Shown: positions 1 through 12,703, counted from the first letter of the stretch. The stretch is DNA of 64,000 nucleotides from Cornus controversa (GCA_026545225.1 CM048845.1:124236533-124300532), one strand, 5' to 3'. Numbers and translations: made by a program. Notes: generated by a model from the sequence alone, not told the origin.

Positions 1-117
1 TGGATATTTGCACTTCCAGTTGATCAGAGACACCAACAAAAGTTAAGTTCCAGGCGGGTAGAGAAGGTAGAGAGATAAAACTTCACAATTCACAAAGTCT
101 GTCCTCTCTCTTGTGCT

Positions 118-893
118 ATGTTTGGTTGGAAGAAATGATTGAGGAAGGATGGATGAGACGGGGGATATATGATGCTTCTCATGTTTGGTTGGAAGGAATG
201 GAAAAGATGGAGGAAGAAAGGAGGGATAATTTATCTTTCCTTATTTTTTGCTCTATTTGGTTGAAAGGAAGGATTGAGGAATGATGGAAGAGAGGAGAGA
301 TTAAAAAACCATTTTGTGTTTGGTTGAAAGGAAGGGAAGAGAGGGAGGAAGCAAGGAGGGATGAAACATTTTTCATTCCTTTGGGTTTTTTTATTCACCC
401 AAAATTGGGCGAAAGAGAGTAGGGAAAGATAGAATAATTACCTACAAATATATAATTTCAAATTTATCATTTTCAAAAAAATTACAATTTGCAGGAGATA
501 GAATACAAATATATAATTATAATTTTTATTTCTTTTAATTATGTATATTGAGGGTATAGTGGTAAAAAATATATATATAAAAACCCTCGTGTGCTTTCTT
601 CCAACCAAGAAAAAAAAGTCACCTCATGCATCATTTCTACTATCCATTCTATTTAACCAAACAAAAAAGTAAATAAGACATATTCCCTTCCCTCATTCAT
701 CCCTCCCCCTCTCCATTTCATTCATTTTTCCATCCCTCCAACCAAACGAAGTTGATCATTCTATCGATCCTTTCTACTATCCCTTTCATTCAACCAAACA
801 AAAAGTGAGGGAGACACCTTCTCTTCCTTATAGATGCCTCGTATATCCTTCCCCTTCTCCCTTCCATCCATTTTTTCATCCCTCCAACCAAAC
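118..893. repeat. Fold-back repeat with TTTGGTTGG sub-repeats
   Basis: The left arm (about 118-400) repeats variants of TTTGGTTGGAAGGAA separated by AG-rich spacers. The right arm (about 600-893) carries the reverse complement, CCAACCAAAC, in a CT-rich setting. The two arms could pair into a long imperfect hairpin around an AT-rich centre (400-600). This is the layout of a fold-back or MITE-like plant element. No target duplication could be fixed, so the edges are approximate. Reading frames in it are low-complexity and are not believed to be genes. Confidence 0.5.
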
Positions 894-1319
894 AAAACAT
901 TAATCTTTGATTGCGAAATGCCCCAATAGCTTGAAACCACCATGAAACCGTTTGCATTCTTCTTCTTCGCCACCACAACATCCTTCTCTACCGTCATACT
1001 CATCACCTGCCTCCATCACCCTATAGATATAAATATATATATATATGCACACTACTATATGTAATATTTCTATGTATATCTATAAATATAGATATGTATT
1101 ATATGGGATAAAGTGCATAAAACTTCTTCAAGTTTGAAAAATGTGTAAAAAAAAATTCCTTTATGCTCACTTTCCTCCCATATAGTTTGTATTTTGTGCA
1201 AATAAACACTTCTGTATTAAAAACACTTTTTAATACCAATTTTACCTAAGTATTGTTCATATTTTAAAAAAAATTCGGGATGGTTCATAAACAAATATTT
1301 TCTGATTTTTTTTTTCTAA

Positions 1320-1660
1320 AAAAAAATTCAACACTATTTTTTTCTAAAAAACAAACATTTTAGCACTCTTTTTTTTAAAAAAAAAAAAATAATAAAATAA
1401 AACATTTCAGTACTTTTTTCCAAAAAAAAAAATTCAGCATTGTTTTTATGAAGAAAAAAAATCCCAACAATGTTTTTCTAAAAAACAAACATTTCAGCAT
1501 TGTTTTTAAAAATAAAATAAAATAAAACATTTCAGCACTCTTTTTCAAAATAATAATAATCCAGCACTGTTTTCTAAAATAAACAAATTCAGCACTATTT
1601 TTTCTAAGAAAAAAAATATACATTTTAGCACTTTGTAAAAAAGAAATCTTCATTTTTAGG
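1320..1660. repeat. Degenerate T/A-rich tandem array
   Basis: A unit of roughly 40-60 bp is repeated about seven times: a core like CATTTCAGCACT followed by T-rich and then A-rich runs (TTTTTTCTAAAAAA). It lies inside the 1105-2070 element. The weak open reading frame on the - strand here only translates the repeat and is not a gene. Confidence 0.6.
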
Positions 1661-1758
1661 TAACTGTTCATTCTAGAATAATATATATATCTAAGATTGA
1701 AATTTGTTTTTTTGAAAAAAGGTAAAATTGGTATTAAATAGTGTTTTTAACTTATAAG

Positions 1759-1969
1759 GGCAATGCTACAAGTCTCAAATAAATATCACGAATTTTAACT
1801 CGAATCTATGTGGCAGGTGATATAGTCCATTATTTTAGGAGATAAAATTAAATGGTAAGTTATTATTGGTGTGATTTCTCCCATATACAGAATTCCTATG
1901 ATATTATCACCTGCCACATAGATTCGAGTTAAAATTCGTGAAATAAAATTGTGAGGTTTAGCATTTCTC
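1759..1969. mobile_element. MITE nested in the larger TIR element
   Basis: About 65 bp at 1759-1823 reappear inverted at 1905-1969. The shared core is ATTTTAACTCGAATCTATGT followed by GGCAGGTGATA, nearly perfect on both arms, with a short AT-rich spacer. The element is about 210 bp, non-coding and hairpin-forming. It sits inside the 1105-2070 element, so it inserted later. The better match of its arms compared with the outer element fits that order. Confidence 0.7.
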
Positions 1970-2789
1970 GTTTATTTACACCAAATACAAACTATTAAAA
2001 AATAAAGTGAACATGAAATAAGTTTTTTTTGAACACTTTCAAACTACTGAGGGTTTTATGTACCTTACCCGTATATGTGTATCTAACTCTCAAGACAAAA
2101 CCACATGGGTTCGATTATTGAAGAAGAATAATGGGATGACGTCATCTTGGTTCCACCCACCAATTTCTCCATGATCAAAGATAGAATTTACAGATTTGTT
2201 TTCCTTAACCCTCCAATTTCACTTTTATTGATTTTGAGGATGTAATTAATGGAGACCGACTAAAATATGACGTAGTTATTGTTTAATTAAATATATTTTT
2301 TGGATTAAGTTGGAAAAATAGGATGACGTCGTTATGGTTCCACGCACCAATTCTTCCATATTGGAAGATGAAATTTACAGATTTGGTTTTCCTCAACCAT
2401 CTAATTTCTCCTTTATTGATTTATGTGGGATCTAAATAATTATTTCATTTTTAATATCTAATGGATAGAGAAATATTTGATTATTTATTTGGTGATAACT
2501 TTTACTAATCTAATCATTTTTCTTAAAAAAAGTTAGGGCATGAATACAGTCAAAATATGTCAAAAAATAATAAAATAATAATATATATAATAAAATATTC
2601 TCGTTTTATCCACATTATAACGAAGAAATCACTAATTCTAATTTTTGAGCTTAAAGTTTGAGGTATGTTGTTTTTGTTTTATAAATTTTTATATTAATTT
2701 TCTAGTTGATTCATAATATATTTTAAAATTTGCCCTGCAGTCACTTTTTTTTTAAGAAAAATAAAAAAAATATTATTTCATCATGTCCA

Positions 2790-2915
2790 TAAAATGTCGC
2801 AAACATGTTTATGCCATGTCCAACCAGAAAAAAAATCAAATTGCATAACAATTTTAGATGTGTCTGCGTGTTCTCCTATTCATATGTCTAATATCGACAC
2901 AACACTTGTAGGAAA
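2790..2915. repeat. Dispersed 'GTGTC..ATATC..CGACAC' repeat, copy 1
   Basis: A non-coding stretch built of short words such as TGTCCA, GTGTCTG, ATATCGACAC. The same kind of text occurs near 30930-31420, 52090-52270 and 55400-55490, so I treat it as a dispersed family. The class is unknown and the edges are approximate. Confidence 0.3.
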
Positions 2916-3799
2916 AATATCATGCTTTTTAGGTCGACAAAGTTACATGACAAATCTACTTCAGTAAGCATATTCAAATTACAAACCACTAATTTTTGTC
3001 TTTTTCTTTTCATTTTTACTAATTTTTTCAACTAGAATAATTTAATAGTTGTTGAGGTTAGAAAGGTAAAATCACATTCACTCTCAAAGTCGTCTAATTG
3101 AACTATCTTAAAGGAACGATTAATGTAATTTTTGAATTAATAGAGAGGATTCATGTATAACCTTTTGGAAATAAATAGTTTTATCAACGAATTGGATTTG
3201 ACTTGATCTGATAAGGAATAATGTGATAAGATTAATTCAATTCGATAACTCAATGTATTATCTGTTATTTAATCCATATCTGATTTGATGAGAAAAATTA
3301 TAGACAATAATTAGAAAATAAATAAAAACTGAAATAACTAAAATATCATGTAAACAATATATTTTCTTAATATTTTCATAAATGCACACTAATTAAATGA
3401 TATATTAGATATTATGGTCCTATTTGGATTGACTTTTGAAAAATGGCTTTCGGCTTTTCAAGCTCAAAACTCATTTTGAGAGTGTTTGGATCGGTAAGGC
3501 TGAAGAGTTTCGGAATTCAGAAAGAGCGTTCAAAGGAAACTAGTGAATACCAGCTTATTTATTTAGCTTCTGCTTCTCTTTTTCTTTTACATAAAATTCG
3601 AAGTAAAAAGTCTGTCAAATAAAGCCTATATTTGGTCCAACTGGATTGATGTAATTAATATTCAATTTAATAATTAAATTATCAAAATTTTAGATTAAAT
3701 ATTTAATTCATATTCGAGTTACCATAGCGGATTCATTTCAAAATTCCATTGAGAGGTGTAAATGGACTTGGGTCTAATTTACCCAAAGAAAATATAAAA

Positions 3800-3993
3800 A
3801 CAGAGAAAAAAAAAAGAAAGAAAAAAGAGAGAGACGTATATGCTCGGTTAGGCAGAAACGTTTCTCCGGGTCGGAAGCTCTTTTATCAAAAATTCCGTAC
3901 ATTCAAAAATCGAAGGCCAAACCCCAAAGAGGCATCGCTACCCCCTCTGTCAGGTCACCCAACAACATTTCTCAACTTGGGATCGTCGATAAG
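3800..3993 (+). other. Probable 5' UTR exon of the GNL1-type gene
   Basis: This CT-rich stretch contrasts with the AT-rich flanks and ends in a strong donor, AAG/GTACGTT, at 3993/3994. A matching acceptor (CTTTCAG) ends at 5562, 72 bp before the start codon of the ARF-GEF. A long leader intron of about 1.57 kb is common in plant genes. The transcription start is not visible, so 3800 is a guess. The intron (3994-5562) contains only AT-rich sequence with no credible coding frame. Confidence 0.5.
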
Positions 3994-5589
3994 GTACGTT
4001 CTCTTCTTTCGCATCTGATCTGATGTTTCGCCGCACGATCCATTGATTTACATGTCGTAAACATATCAGATTGAATGTTTTTCTCTTTCATTGTGAGTCA
4101 ATTGACCTAATTGTCTCGCATGAGCGTGAAGTGATCTTCAATTTACGTTCCGATCATTAGTTTTGTTCTCATCAATATTTGATCTGATATTTCCTATGAT
4201 TCGATTGAGCTCTTGTTAAGTATGATCTGGTACTTAGGTTTTCAAAATTTTTTCCCCCTTTGTTTACATTTTTTTTCGTTTCAATATAGGATGAGCCAGT
4301 TTATTCGCTACTTTTTTAACGAGTCATATTGTGAAACTTTAGGAGAAAGTGATTCAGCAGTTATGAAACATTGGTGTCAAAAAATCAAATTGGGTGAAGA
4401 AAGATTTTCTTGTGGTTTATATAAATTTGAAGAGAGTTTATGAGTTATAGAAAAGTAAGGAGTCGATGAAAGTTAGGCTGGCCTCGCTGAAGGATATGTA
4501 TGATGGAGTTGTGATTGTAATAAGGAGGAGAAACAAGTGAATCTCATTTTAGGCTAGCCTTACATTAGGGATCCAGATCAAGTCCCTAATATTTTTGCCT
4601 TAGTTATGATGGATTCACGTTCAAGACGACGTTCCACAATGTATATCATTTGTCAATTATATTGCAACAAATTTTTTCTTTTCCTTTTTTTTGCCCCAAG
4701 CATCTGCCAATTTAAGCCTCATGTCATTGGACACCCTCTTGGTGCTGTTTTTCCATGAACTCAAAGAGAGGACAAATAGGTACACCAAAGCATGCACGTT
4801 TTAGATTAAGTTTCAATGTTCAAGATAAATGTCGAGAATTTTAAATGTAACTTCTCAGAAATTTAATTTATTTATAGAATTGATAGTAAAACATTGTTTA
4901 GTTACCTTCTTTTAGTATAGTAACACAGAACTCTTTTACTTGCTTCTTTTGGTACAGTAATATAGAACTCTTTTACTTGCTTTATGTCGGCCAAATATTT
5001 GTTTATCATTTTCATTCTTCCTTCACTAGATACTCTGATTATTGAAATTTTTTTGGTATAAGATTCATTTTAGTGTCAAATTGTTTGTAAATCATTTAGA
5101 TTTTGTAATCATTGAATGTTATAGCAACCCATGCGGACCATGCCAATAAGTCTAGCAGTGTTTTGCTTACTAGCTACTGTGATCGACATGAACTTTTATT
5201 GGCTCGAATTATGGGCATAACTTCTGGCATTATTTTTGCATAAAGTTGCTATTCTCATACTCGAATTCATGGCTTTAATGCGTGGTAGCATGAACTTTTA
5301 TCATTACACCAGACGATAACCTTTACAAGAAGTTTTGGTAAGGAAAAGTATGCTCATTAAATATCTATTGGCCCTTTGTGCACTCCTTTCATGAAGTGTT
5401 CGAGATGCTATACTTTAAAGCCACATAATATATCTTGTTTTCCACTGTTGAGTTTTATTTGATTTTTTCACTAGTAAACCTTTTTGCAAAATTATCTTCA
5501 TATTCATTTATGTTTACTGTCTCGGTAAATCATTTGAGAAGTATGGTTTGACCTGCTTTCAGCACCTTATTTGCCTGGTAGCTGGCTGC

Positions 5590-5619
5590 ATGGTTCAAGT
5601 AGTACTTAAATTGCGTTAA
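5590..5619 (+). promoter_or_regulatory. Short upstream ORF in the ARF-GEF leader
   Basis: In the leader exon that starts at about 5563, an ATG at 5590 opens a 9-codon frame (MVQVVLKLR) closed by TAA at 5617-5619, 15 bp before the main ATG. It could lower translation of the main frame. It is in the mRNA only if the acceptor at 5562 is used. Confidence 0.4.
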
Positions 5620-5634
5620 GAAGCTTGGATACCT

Positions 5635-8600
5635 ATGGGGTGCTTAAATCGGCAATCTGGAGTTGACGCATTTGTTGAACCCAAGGACTGTTCCATGAGG
5701 CCTTCCAGAGGTGCTTTAGCATGTATGGTGAATTCAGAAATAGGTGCAGTTTTGGCTGTGATGAGGAGAAATGTACGATGGGGAGTTCGTTATATCACAG
5801 ATGATGGTCAACTAGAGCACAGTCTTATCCAATCTTTCAAGGAATTACGGAGAAAAATTTTCTCATGGCAGCATCAGTGGCATAGTATCAATCCAATTGT
5901 GTACCTCCAGCCATTTTTGGATGTGATTAAATCTGACGAAACCGGTGCACCAATCACTGGTGTTGCTTTGTCATCCATTTACAAAATCTTAAGTCTCGAA
6001 ATACTTGATTTAAATACTGTGAATGTAGCTGATGCTTTGCATCTAATAGTTGATTCTGTGACAAGCTGCCGATTTGAGGTGACTGATCCTGCCTCCGAAG
6101 AAGTGGTACTGATGAAGATACTTCAGGTTCTTTTGGCTTGTATGAAGAGTAAGGCATCGGTTAAGTTGAGTAATCAGCATGTGTGCAACATAATAAATAC
6201 CTGCTTTCGTGTAGTTCATCAAGCAAACTCTAAAGGTGAATTGTTGCAGAGGATAGCACGGCATACCATGCATGAATTAGTTAGATGTATTTTTTCACAC
6301 CTGCCTGATATTGACAATACAGAAAATGCAGTGGCTCAGGGAGGCAGGTTGTGCATCAACAAAGAGGTAATGATCATTATGCATAATTATCATGTTTGAA
6401 ACTGATGAAATATATGCTTGAACGCAGAAATACATGTTCCAGCACCATGATAGAGTTTGGTTCTCAGGCTCCATATTCTGCATGTGGCCTACCAACCTCT
6501 TGAATGTGAACTGTTCTTTTAACAGTGTTCATAGCCTGAATCAACATACATTAGGTTGCTATTATTCAAGTAGGGTCTTTTTAGTAGAGTGCTGGAAAGG
6601 AATTTATACTGTGGATGTTCATGACTATTTGGTGGTAGTGATTTTAAGGTCATTACTTACCAAAAAAAAGAAAAAGAAAAAAAAAAAAAAAAGATTTAGC
6701 AGTTGTGGCTCAGAGTTGAAGCCTTGGACAAAACAATCTGATTTTTTGGGTTGAGTGATGGTGCAAGTGGATTTGTTCTGCCTCATAATTTGAAGAATTC
6801 TGAGATCAGCATTCTACATGTTATTTCCTTGTCAATTCACGAAGTTTTTTGTGCAGGTTGGTGCACCAAGCAATGATCTTACTTCTGAGAGTAGACCACA
6901 AGAAAATGGCTATGCCATTTCAGAATACGATGGTCAGCCACCTTCCGCTGGAGTTGCATCTACTGTTTCAACAGGTACATTGGCATCCAAGATTGATGTA
7001 AATATAACTGAGGTTGATCAGCAGGGGAAGGAGGCTGCTCAAAATGGAGTGCATCTTATGATGGAACCCTATGGGATCCCATGCATGGTAGAAATATTTC
7101 ACTTCCTGTGTTCTCTTTTGAATGTAATGGATCACGTTGAAATCGGTCCTATATCAAACCCTATAGCATATGATGAAGATGTTCCCCTATTTGCATTGGG
7201 TTTAATTAATTCAGCCATTGAATTGGGTGGGGAATCTATTGGGCATCATCCTAAATTATTGGCTTTGATACAGAATGAACTGTTCTGTAACCTGATGCGG
7301 TTTGGCTTCTCAATGAGTCCACTAATTTTTTCAACAGTATGTAGCATTATTCTCAATCTTTATTGTCATCTGAGGACGAAGCTAAAACTACAGCTTGAAG
7401 CTTTTTTCTCTGGTGTGCTTTTGAGGATTGCACAAAGCAAGCATGGCTCTTCATACCAACAGCAAGAGGTTGCTGTGGAGACTCTTGTTGACCTTTGCAG
7501 GCAGCAAATGTTTATGTCTGAAATGTATGCCAACTTTGATTGTGACATCTCCTGCAGCAATGTATTTGAAGACCTAGCCAATCTGCTATCAAAAAGTGCA
7601 TTTCCAGTGAACAGCCCTCTATCTTCGATGCAGATTCTTGCTTTGGATGGCCTGATTGCTATGATTCAGGTTATGGCTAAAAGGATAGGCAATGAATCAC
7701 CTCCTTCAGAACAGACTCCATTAGATCTAGACGGGTATAAACCATTCTGGACTGTGAAATGTGAGAACTATGGTGATCCTAGTCATTGGGTTCCATTTGT
7801 TCATAAGATGAAGAAAATCAAGAGGGGGTTGATGATTGGAGTCGATCACTTCAACCTGGATCCTAAGAAAGGTTTAGAATTTCTCCAAAGAATGCATCTG
7901 CTACCTGAAAAACTTGAGCCCCAAAGTGTAGCATGTTTTTTGAGGTACACAACTGGGGTCGATAAGGATTTAATTGGGGATTACCTGGGAAACCACGATG
8001 AATTCTGTGTTCAAGTGCTTCATGAATTTGCTGGGACTTTCGATTTTCAAGACATGAATTTGGATACTGCACTGCGCGTTTTCTTGGAAACTTTCCGATT
8101 GCCTGGAGAATCACAGAAGATCCAGAGAGTGCTTGAAGCATTTGCGGGAAGATATTATGAGCAATCACCACAAATTCTGGTCAACATAGATGCTGCGTTC
8201 GTGTTGTCATATTCACTTATATTGCTCAACACAGATCTACACAATGTACAGGTGAAGAAGAAGATGACAGAAGAAGCTTTTATCCGTAACCTCCGGAGCA
8301 TCAATGGAGGGAAAGATCTCCCTCGGGAGTACCTGTCAGAGCTTTATCACTCAATTTGTGAGAATGAGATCCGGATGACGCCAGAGCAAGGTTCTGGTTT
8401 TCCAATGATTTCACCGAGTCACTGGGTCAGTCTAATGCACAAATCGAAAGAAACTGCTTCATTCATTACCTGTGATTCTAGAGCGCACCTTGACTATGAG
8501 ATATTTACTATATTGTCAGGTCCTACAATTGCTGCCATCTCGGTTGTTTTTGATCATGTAGAACAGGAAGATGTCTTACAAACCTGTGTAGATGGATTCT

Positions 8601-10516
8601 TGGCCATTGCTAAAATTTCAGCATGTTATCATCTTGATGATGTATTGGATGATTTGGTTGTATCTCTCTGTAAATTCACAACCCTCTTGCTTCCATTTTC
8701 CGTTGAAGAATCTATTCTTGCTTTTGCGGATGACACTAAAGCAAGGATGGCAGCCATAACAGTTTTCACCATAGCAAATAGGTATGGTGATTACATCCGC
8801 TCTGGTTGGAAGAACATACTAGATTGCATCTTAAGCTTGCACAAGCTAGGCCTTCTGCCATCTCGTCTGGCTAGTGATGCTGCTGATGATTTGGAGCCTT
8901 CTTCTGAGTTGGATCGAGATAGACCTGCTACAAGTACCCCACCTGCTCCACACATGCCATCTATGGTGATTCCTCGGAAATCATCTGGATTAATGGGCCG
9001 ATTCAGCCAGTTCTTGTATCTTGATGCAGAAGAGCCTGCACCACAACCAACCGAAGAACAGCTTGCGGCACATCAGAACACTCTTCAGATGATTCAGAAT
9101 TGCAATATTAATAGCATATTTACGGAAAGCAAGTTTCTACAAGCTGAATCCTTAATGCAGCTTTCTCGGGCCCTTATTTTGGCTGCAGGGCAACCCAAGA
9201 AGGGGAATAATTCTCTGGAAGATGAACAGACAAGAGTTTTTTGCCTGGAGTTGCTGATTGTGATCACGCTCAATAACCGGGATAGGATTATGCTTCTATG
9301 GGAGGCTGTTTATGAGCACATAGCCAATATTGTTCAGTCAACAACAATGCCTTGTGCTCTGGTGGAGAAGGCTGTGTTTGGTCTACTCCGCATATGCCAG
9401 CGGCTGCTTCCTTACAAGGAAAATCTGACTGATGAACTTCTTAAGTCACTACAACTGATACTGAAACTCGATGCACGGGTTGCTGATGCTTACTGCGAAC
9501 CCATTACACAGGAAGTTATGCGCCTTGTCAAAGCAAATGCAATGCAGATAAGATCCCATATGGGTTGGCGCACAATCTCTTCTTTGCTTTCTATCACAGC
9601 TCGACATCCAGAAGCATCTGAAGCAGGATTTGAAACACTATCCTTTATTATGTCTGATGGGGCCCACCTGTTACCAGCAAATTATGTTCTATGTGTGAAT
9701 GCTGCTCGGCAGTTTGCTGAGTCTCGAGTTGGGAATGTTGATCGATCTGTTAGATCCTTAGATCTGATGGCAGGATCCATTATTTGCCTATTAAGATGGT
9801 CTTCCACGACCGTGGAAGATGTGGGGAGGGAGGCTGCTCTCAAAATGCATCAGGATATATGGGAGATGTGGTTGCGGCTGGTACAGGGACTGAGGAAAGT
9901 GTGTTTGGATCAGAGAGAAGAGGTGAGGAATCATGCTATTTTGTTGTTGCAGCAGTGCTTGACAGGAGCGGATGGGATCCACCTTCCAAATGAGTTGTGG
10001 TTGCAGTGTTTTGATCTTGTGATATTCACATTACTCGATGATTTATTAGAAATTGCACAGGAGAAGTCTCCAAAGGACTATAGGAACTTGGAAGGAACAC
10101 TTGCTCTGTCTATTAAACTCTCGTCAAAAGTGTTCATACAGTTGCTGCCGGATCTCTCAAAGTTGACATCTTTCTGCCAACTTTGGCTAGGGGTTCTTAA
10201 CCGCATGGATAGATATATGATGGTGAAATTCAGAGGGAAGTGGAGTGAGAAGATCCATGAACTAGTCCCAGAGCTCCTCAAGAACACTCTGCTTGTCATG
10301 AAAACTAGGGGAATTCTCGTGCAGAGTGATGCTATTGCTGGGGACAGTTTCTGGCAACTAACTTGGTTGCATGTCAAGAATATATCCCCATCTTTGCAAT
10401 CAGAAGTTTTCCCTGGTAATGAATTGGAGCAGTTACAGGCAAAGCACATTAAGACAGGGGGTGGTCCTTTGCCTGATGGGAATTTATTTGCTCCCTCAAG
10501 TGAGACAATAGCCTGA
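5635..10516 (+). CDS. GNL1: ARF guanine-nucleotide exchange factor, GNL1/GNOM type (Sec7)
   Basis: Large ARF-GEF that loads GTP on ARF GTPases to start COPI coat assembly at the Golgi; GNOM paralogues also serve endosomal recycling of auxin carriers. Two coding exons, 5635-6366 and 6857-10516, join in phase 0 at AAAGAG/GTAATG and TGCAG/GTTGG to give 1463 aa; GNOM and GNL1 are about 1450. DCB region about 1-240 (MRRNVRWG, SDETGAPIT), HUS box NFDCD near 470-474, Sec7 domain about 563-751 with the catalytic glutamate in FRLPGE (about residue 662), then the long C-terminal HDS region. The N-terminus (ALACMVNSEIGAVLAVMRR) and MMEPYGIPCMVEIF read closer to GNL1 than to GNOM. The Sec7 stretch SLILLNTDLHN has Leu (about 700) where BFA-sensitive GNOM has Met696. 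No breaks are seen. The 3' UTR probably runs to about 11,050. The GNL1 versus GNOM choice rests on remembered sequences. Confidence 0.95.
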
Positions 10517-11688
10517 AGATAGTTTCCAGATAGCAGGGTTACAATTACAAATTCTTTAGTGAATTTAAACAGCTTGGAAAATGGTCCTGCTTAATTTGCC
10601 CAGATTCGTGCTACCATTGTTAAGCTGATCTGTGTATATTGGGTATTGGCACCCACAGTAGAGAACCAATTGCAACTTACCAAGTTAAAGATATATGGAA
10701 GGTGCAAGGTGCAAACTAAAGGAAGGAAGCAGATGCCAGACAGTCACACAGCTTATTTTGACAGTTTGGTCTGTGATTCATAGAATTTGTATCCTTCAGT
10801 ACAGGTGCTTTTTTCCTTTTTCTTCATCTTTTCTCTCCATGAACTCTAAAAGAGGGTGTGCGGTGATTAAATACTCGTAAAGGAATCCATCAAGGGGTAT
10901 CAGGGATTGCTCCTTAATTTTGTACCAGCATAATAGTTTCCGAATTTCTGTATTATAAACATTTGAAAATTACGATTTGCACCATTTTTCTTTGTATGAA
11001 TGGTGTCCTATTTTATGACAATACAGATTGGTTCATCCAAGATTTCTAAAGTCCACGTGTAGAAACGTTGATTTTCCATCAGAAAGTTGGTTTGTTATGA
11101 TTCTTGCAACCCTTCTCTGATCCTTCTTTTTGCTATTTTTATGTCATCACATTGAGATTGTTCTAATAAAGAGTATGCAAAGAAGCATTTTATTGAACTG
11201 CCAAGCCTTAATTAGCAGGAACTTGCCAGGCAACCTTTTGCACACCTCATATAAAGCAATTCTCCGTGCCGATTGCCTAGCTAACGTGGGTCCTGATTTG
11301 TCTTGTTGATTTTGGCCATATTACCAAATCTATACTACTTATAAAAGTGTGAAAGAATTTTTGATTATTTATATACATTTTTCATAATTTTGTAATCAGA
11401 TAATTTTTTAAATTTTAAATACAAGAAGCTTTGTAGACCGCTGTTTCAATAGTTACACTATTAGTACTATCTACTGTAATACCCTTACAGGAAGACAACG
11501 ATTTGGTTTCTCTATGAACCCATCCAGCTGAAGACTACGATATCCTCAGTGTGATCACTTTAAACTTTTGCTGTCCAATGCTCACAAATGCAGAGGAGGT
11601 AAACGAACATCCAGATGTAGTTTCTGGTCTGATTTGATTCTAAATGAAAATTTCCATTGCTTTATTAAAGTGATAGCTGGAATTGCAG
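10517..11688. other. 3' UTR of the ARF-GEF and AT-rich spacer
   Basis: The first 400-500 bp probably form the 3' UTR of the upstream gene, with AT-rich poly(A)-signal-like text (TATTATAAACA near 10952). The rest is spacer. The 11,480-11,610 part (CTCACAAATGCAGAGGAGG) may be the decayed first part of the BRCT fragment that follows. I see nothing else. Confidence 0.4.
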
Positions 11689-12080
11689 GAAGCTGTTTCT
11701 GAATTTGAGAGGTTATCTGGAGCTACAGTATTGAAGAATTGGGATTCAAGTGCCACCCATATCATTGCTTCAACAGATGTAATGGATCAGGCCGATGAAC
11801 TCTCAAGGTTTTGATTGGAATCTTGGAGGGGAAGTGGATACTGAGCATTGACTTTTAGTACAAGCTTTTTAATCATGATAAATTTATTGAATCTAATATC
11901 TTGTCTACACTAGGCTATTTATTTATTTTCTTTTTTCTTGGTTCCTTTTTGTGGTTTTCCAAGGATTAAGGTTTGCATGAAAGCCATGGAACCTGTTGAT
12001 GAGGAGCGTTATGAAATTGGTGTTGACATCCATGGGATCAAGTATGGTCCTCAACTTGAAAGATTAAGAATCTTAAACTA
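11689..12080 (+). pseudogene. BRCT-domain fragment, BRCA1/BARD1 type, broken
   Basis: Two exon remnants on the + strand encode parts of a plant BRCA1/BARD1-like BRCT repeat. Exon A (11689 to about 11851, acceptor TTGCAG) reads EFERLSGATVLKNWDSS and THIIASTD, then continues in another frame as TLKVLIGILEGKWILSID. Exon B (11964-12080, acceptor TTCCAAG) reads IKVCMKAMEPVDEERYE, then VDIHGIKYGPQL, then stops. BRCT repeats bind phosphoproteins in DNA repair. Breaks: a frame change after ASTD, an in-frame TGA where an Arg codon is expected, a lost donor, and a TAG ending exon B. The RING and first part of any parent gene are absent, so this is a dead fragment. BRCA1 and BARD1 cannot be told apart from this piece. 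Confidence 0.8.
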
Positions 12081-12703
12081 GGTCATTTCCACATCTAGAA
12101 TTTTGGTAGAAGATTAAAAAATTATGGGCCGTTGAACTAAATTTGACGCTTCTTTAGCTGATTTATGATGTGTAAACTCCTGAGAAAATCCACAATAGTT
12201 ACAATTGATGTTGTGTGGGCTACCAATTAGTCGGGGGAAATCCATGTTTTATGAGATTACACAAGTTTGTTGAATCTTTATATGTGATTTAACTTTCTGT
12301 TTGTACTTCAAAACTATGGATTATTATTTATAAAGTGGCTATTGATTAATTATTGACCGCTCACCTTGCTTTTATTCCTTGTCTTGTCTAAATGCAAGCT
12401 CTTCTTTGAATCTGTGATCTTAACCGTCCGTTGACATGCCAGTTGACAACTTCCCTCCACCTTCTGGCTACAGTACAATAATCCTGATATTCATATTCTA
12501 AATGGAGTTTTTCTATCCAAAACTTGCAGTTATTAAAGAAAATATATAGTACTGAATAGAATATGCATTGTTTTGCATGTAACAAAGTATAATTATTGAA
12601 TTTCTTAAACTAAAAACCAGTGCCTTGATTTCAATGTATGTTCATTGCATAGATTTTGTAGTTGTGATTGATGCTAAGTTATTGGTGTACATTAAACATG
12701 TAG

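Larger units (their letters stand above)
1105..2070. mobile_element. TIR element, Mutator-like ends, non-autonomous
   Basis: The left end starts GGGATAAAGTGCATAAAAC. The right end, read on the opposite strand, starts GGGTAAGGTACATAAAAC, and similarity continues for about 35 bp through an AGTTTGAAA motif. GGGTAAA-type ends are common in plant Mutator-like and related MITEs. The flanking 9-mers (gtattatat and gtatatgtg) match only partly, so the target duplication is uncertain. The interior has no coding sequence and holds a degenerate T-rich array and a second nested inverted repeat. Confidence 0.5.

Noticed and set aside
3420..3610. TIR element suggested by TTTGGATTGACTTTTGAAAA text
   Set aside because: The wording is typical of MITEs, but I could not find a convincing inverted partner or duplication.
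6367..6856. Extension of the first ARF-GEF exon past 6366 and a separate + strand frame at 6434-6754
   Set aside because: The frame after GTAATG loses family similarity and ends soon; the poly-A-rich text here is intron, and the strong acceptor at 6856 restores homology in phase.
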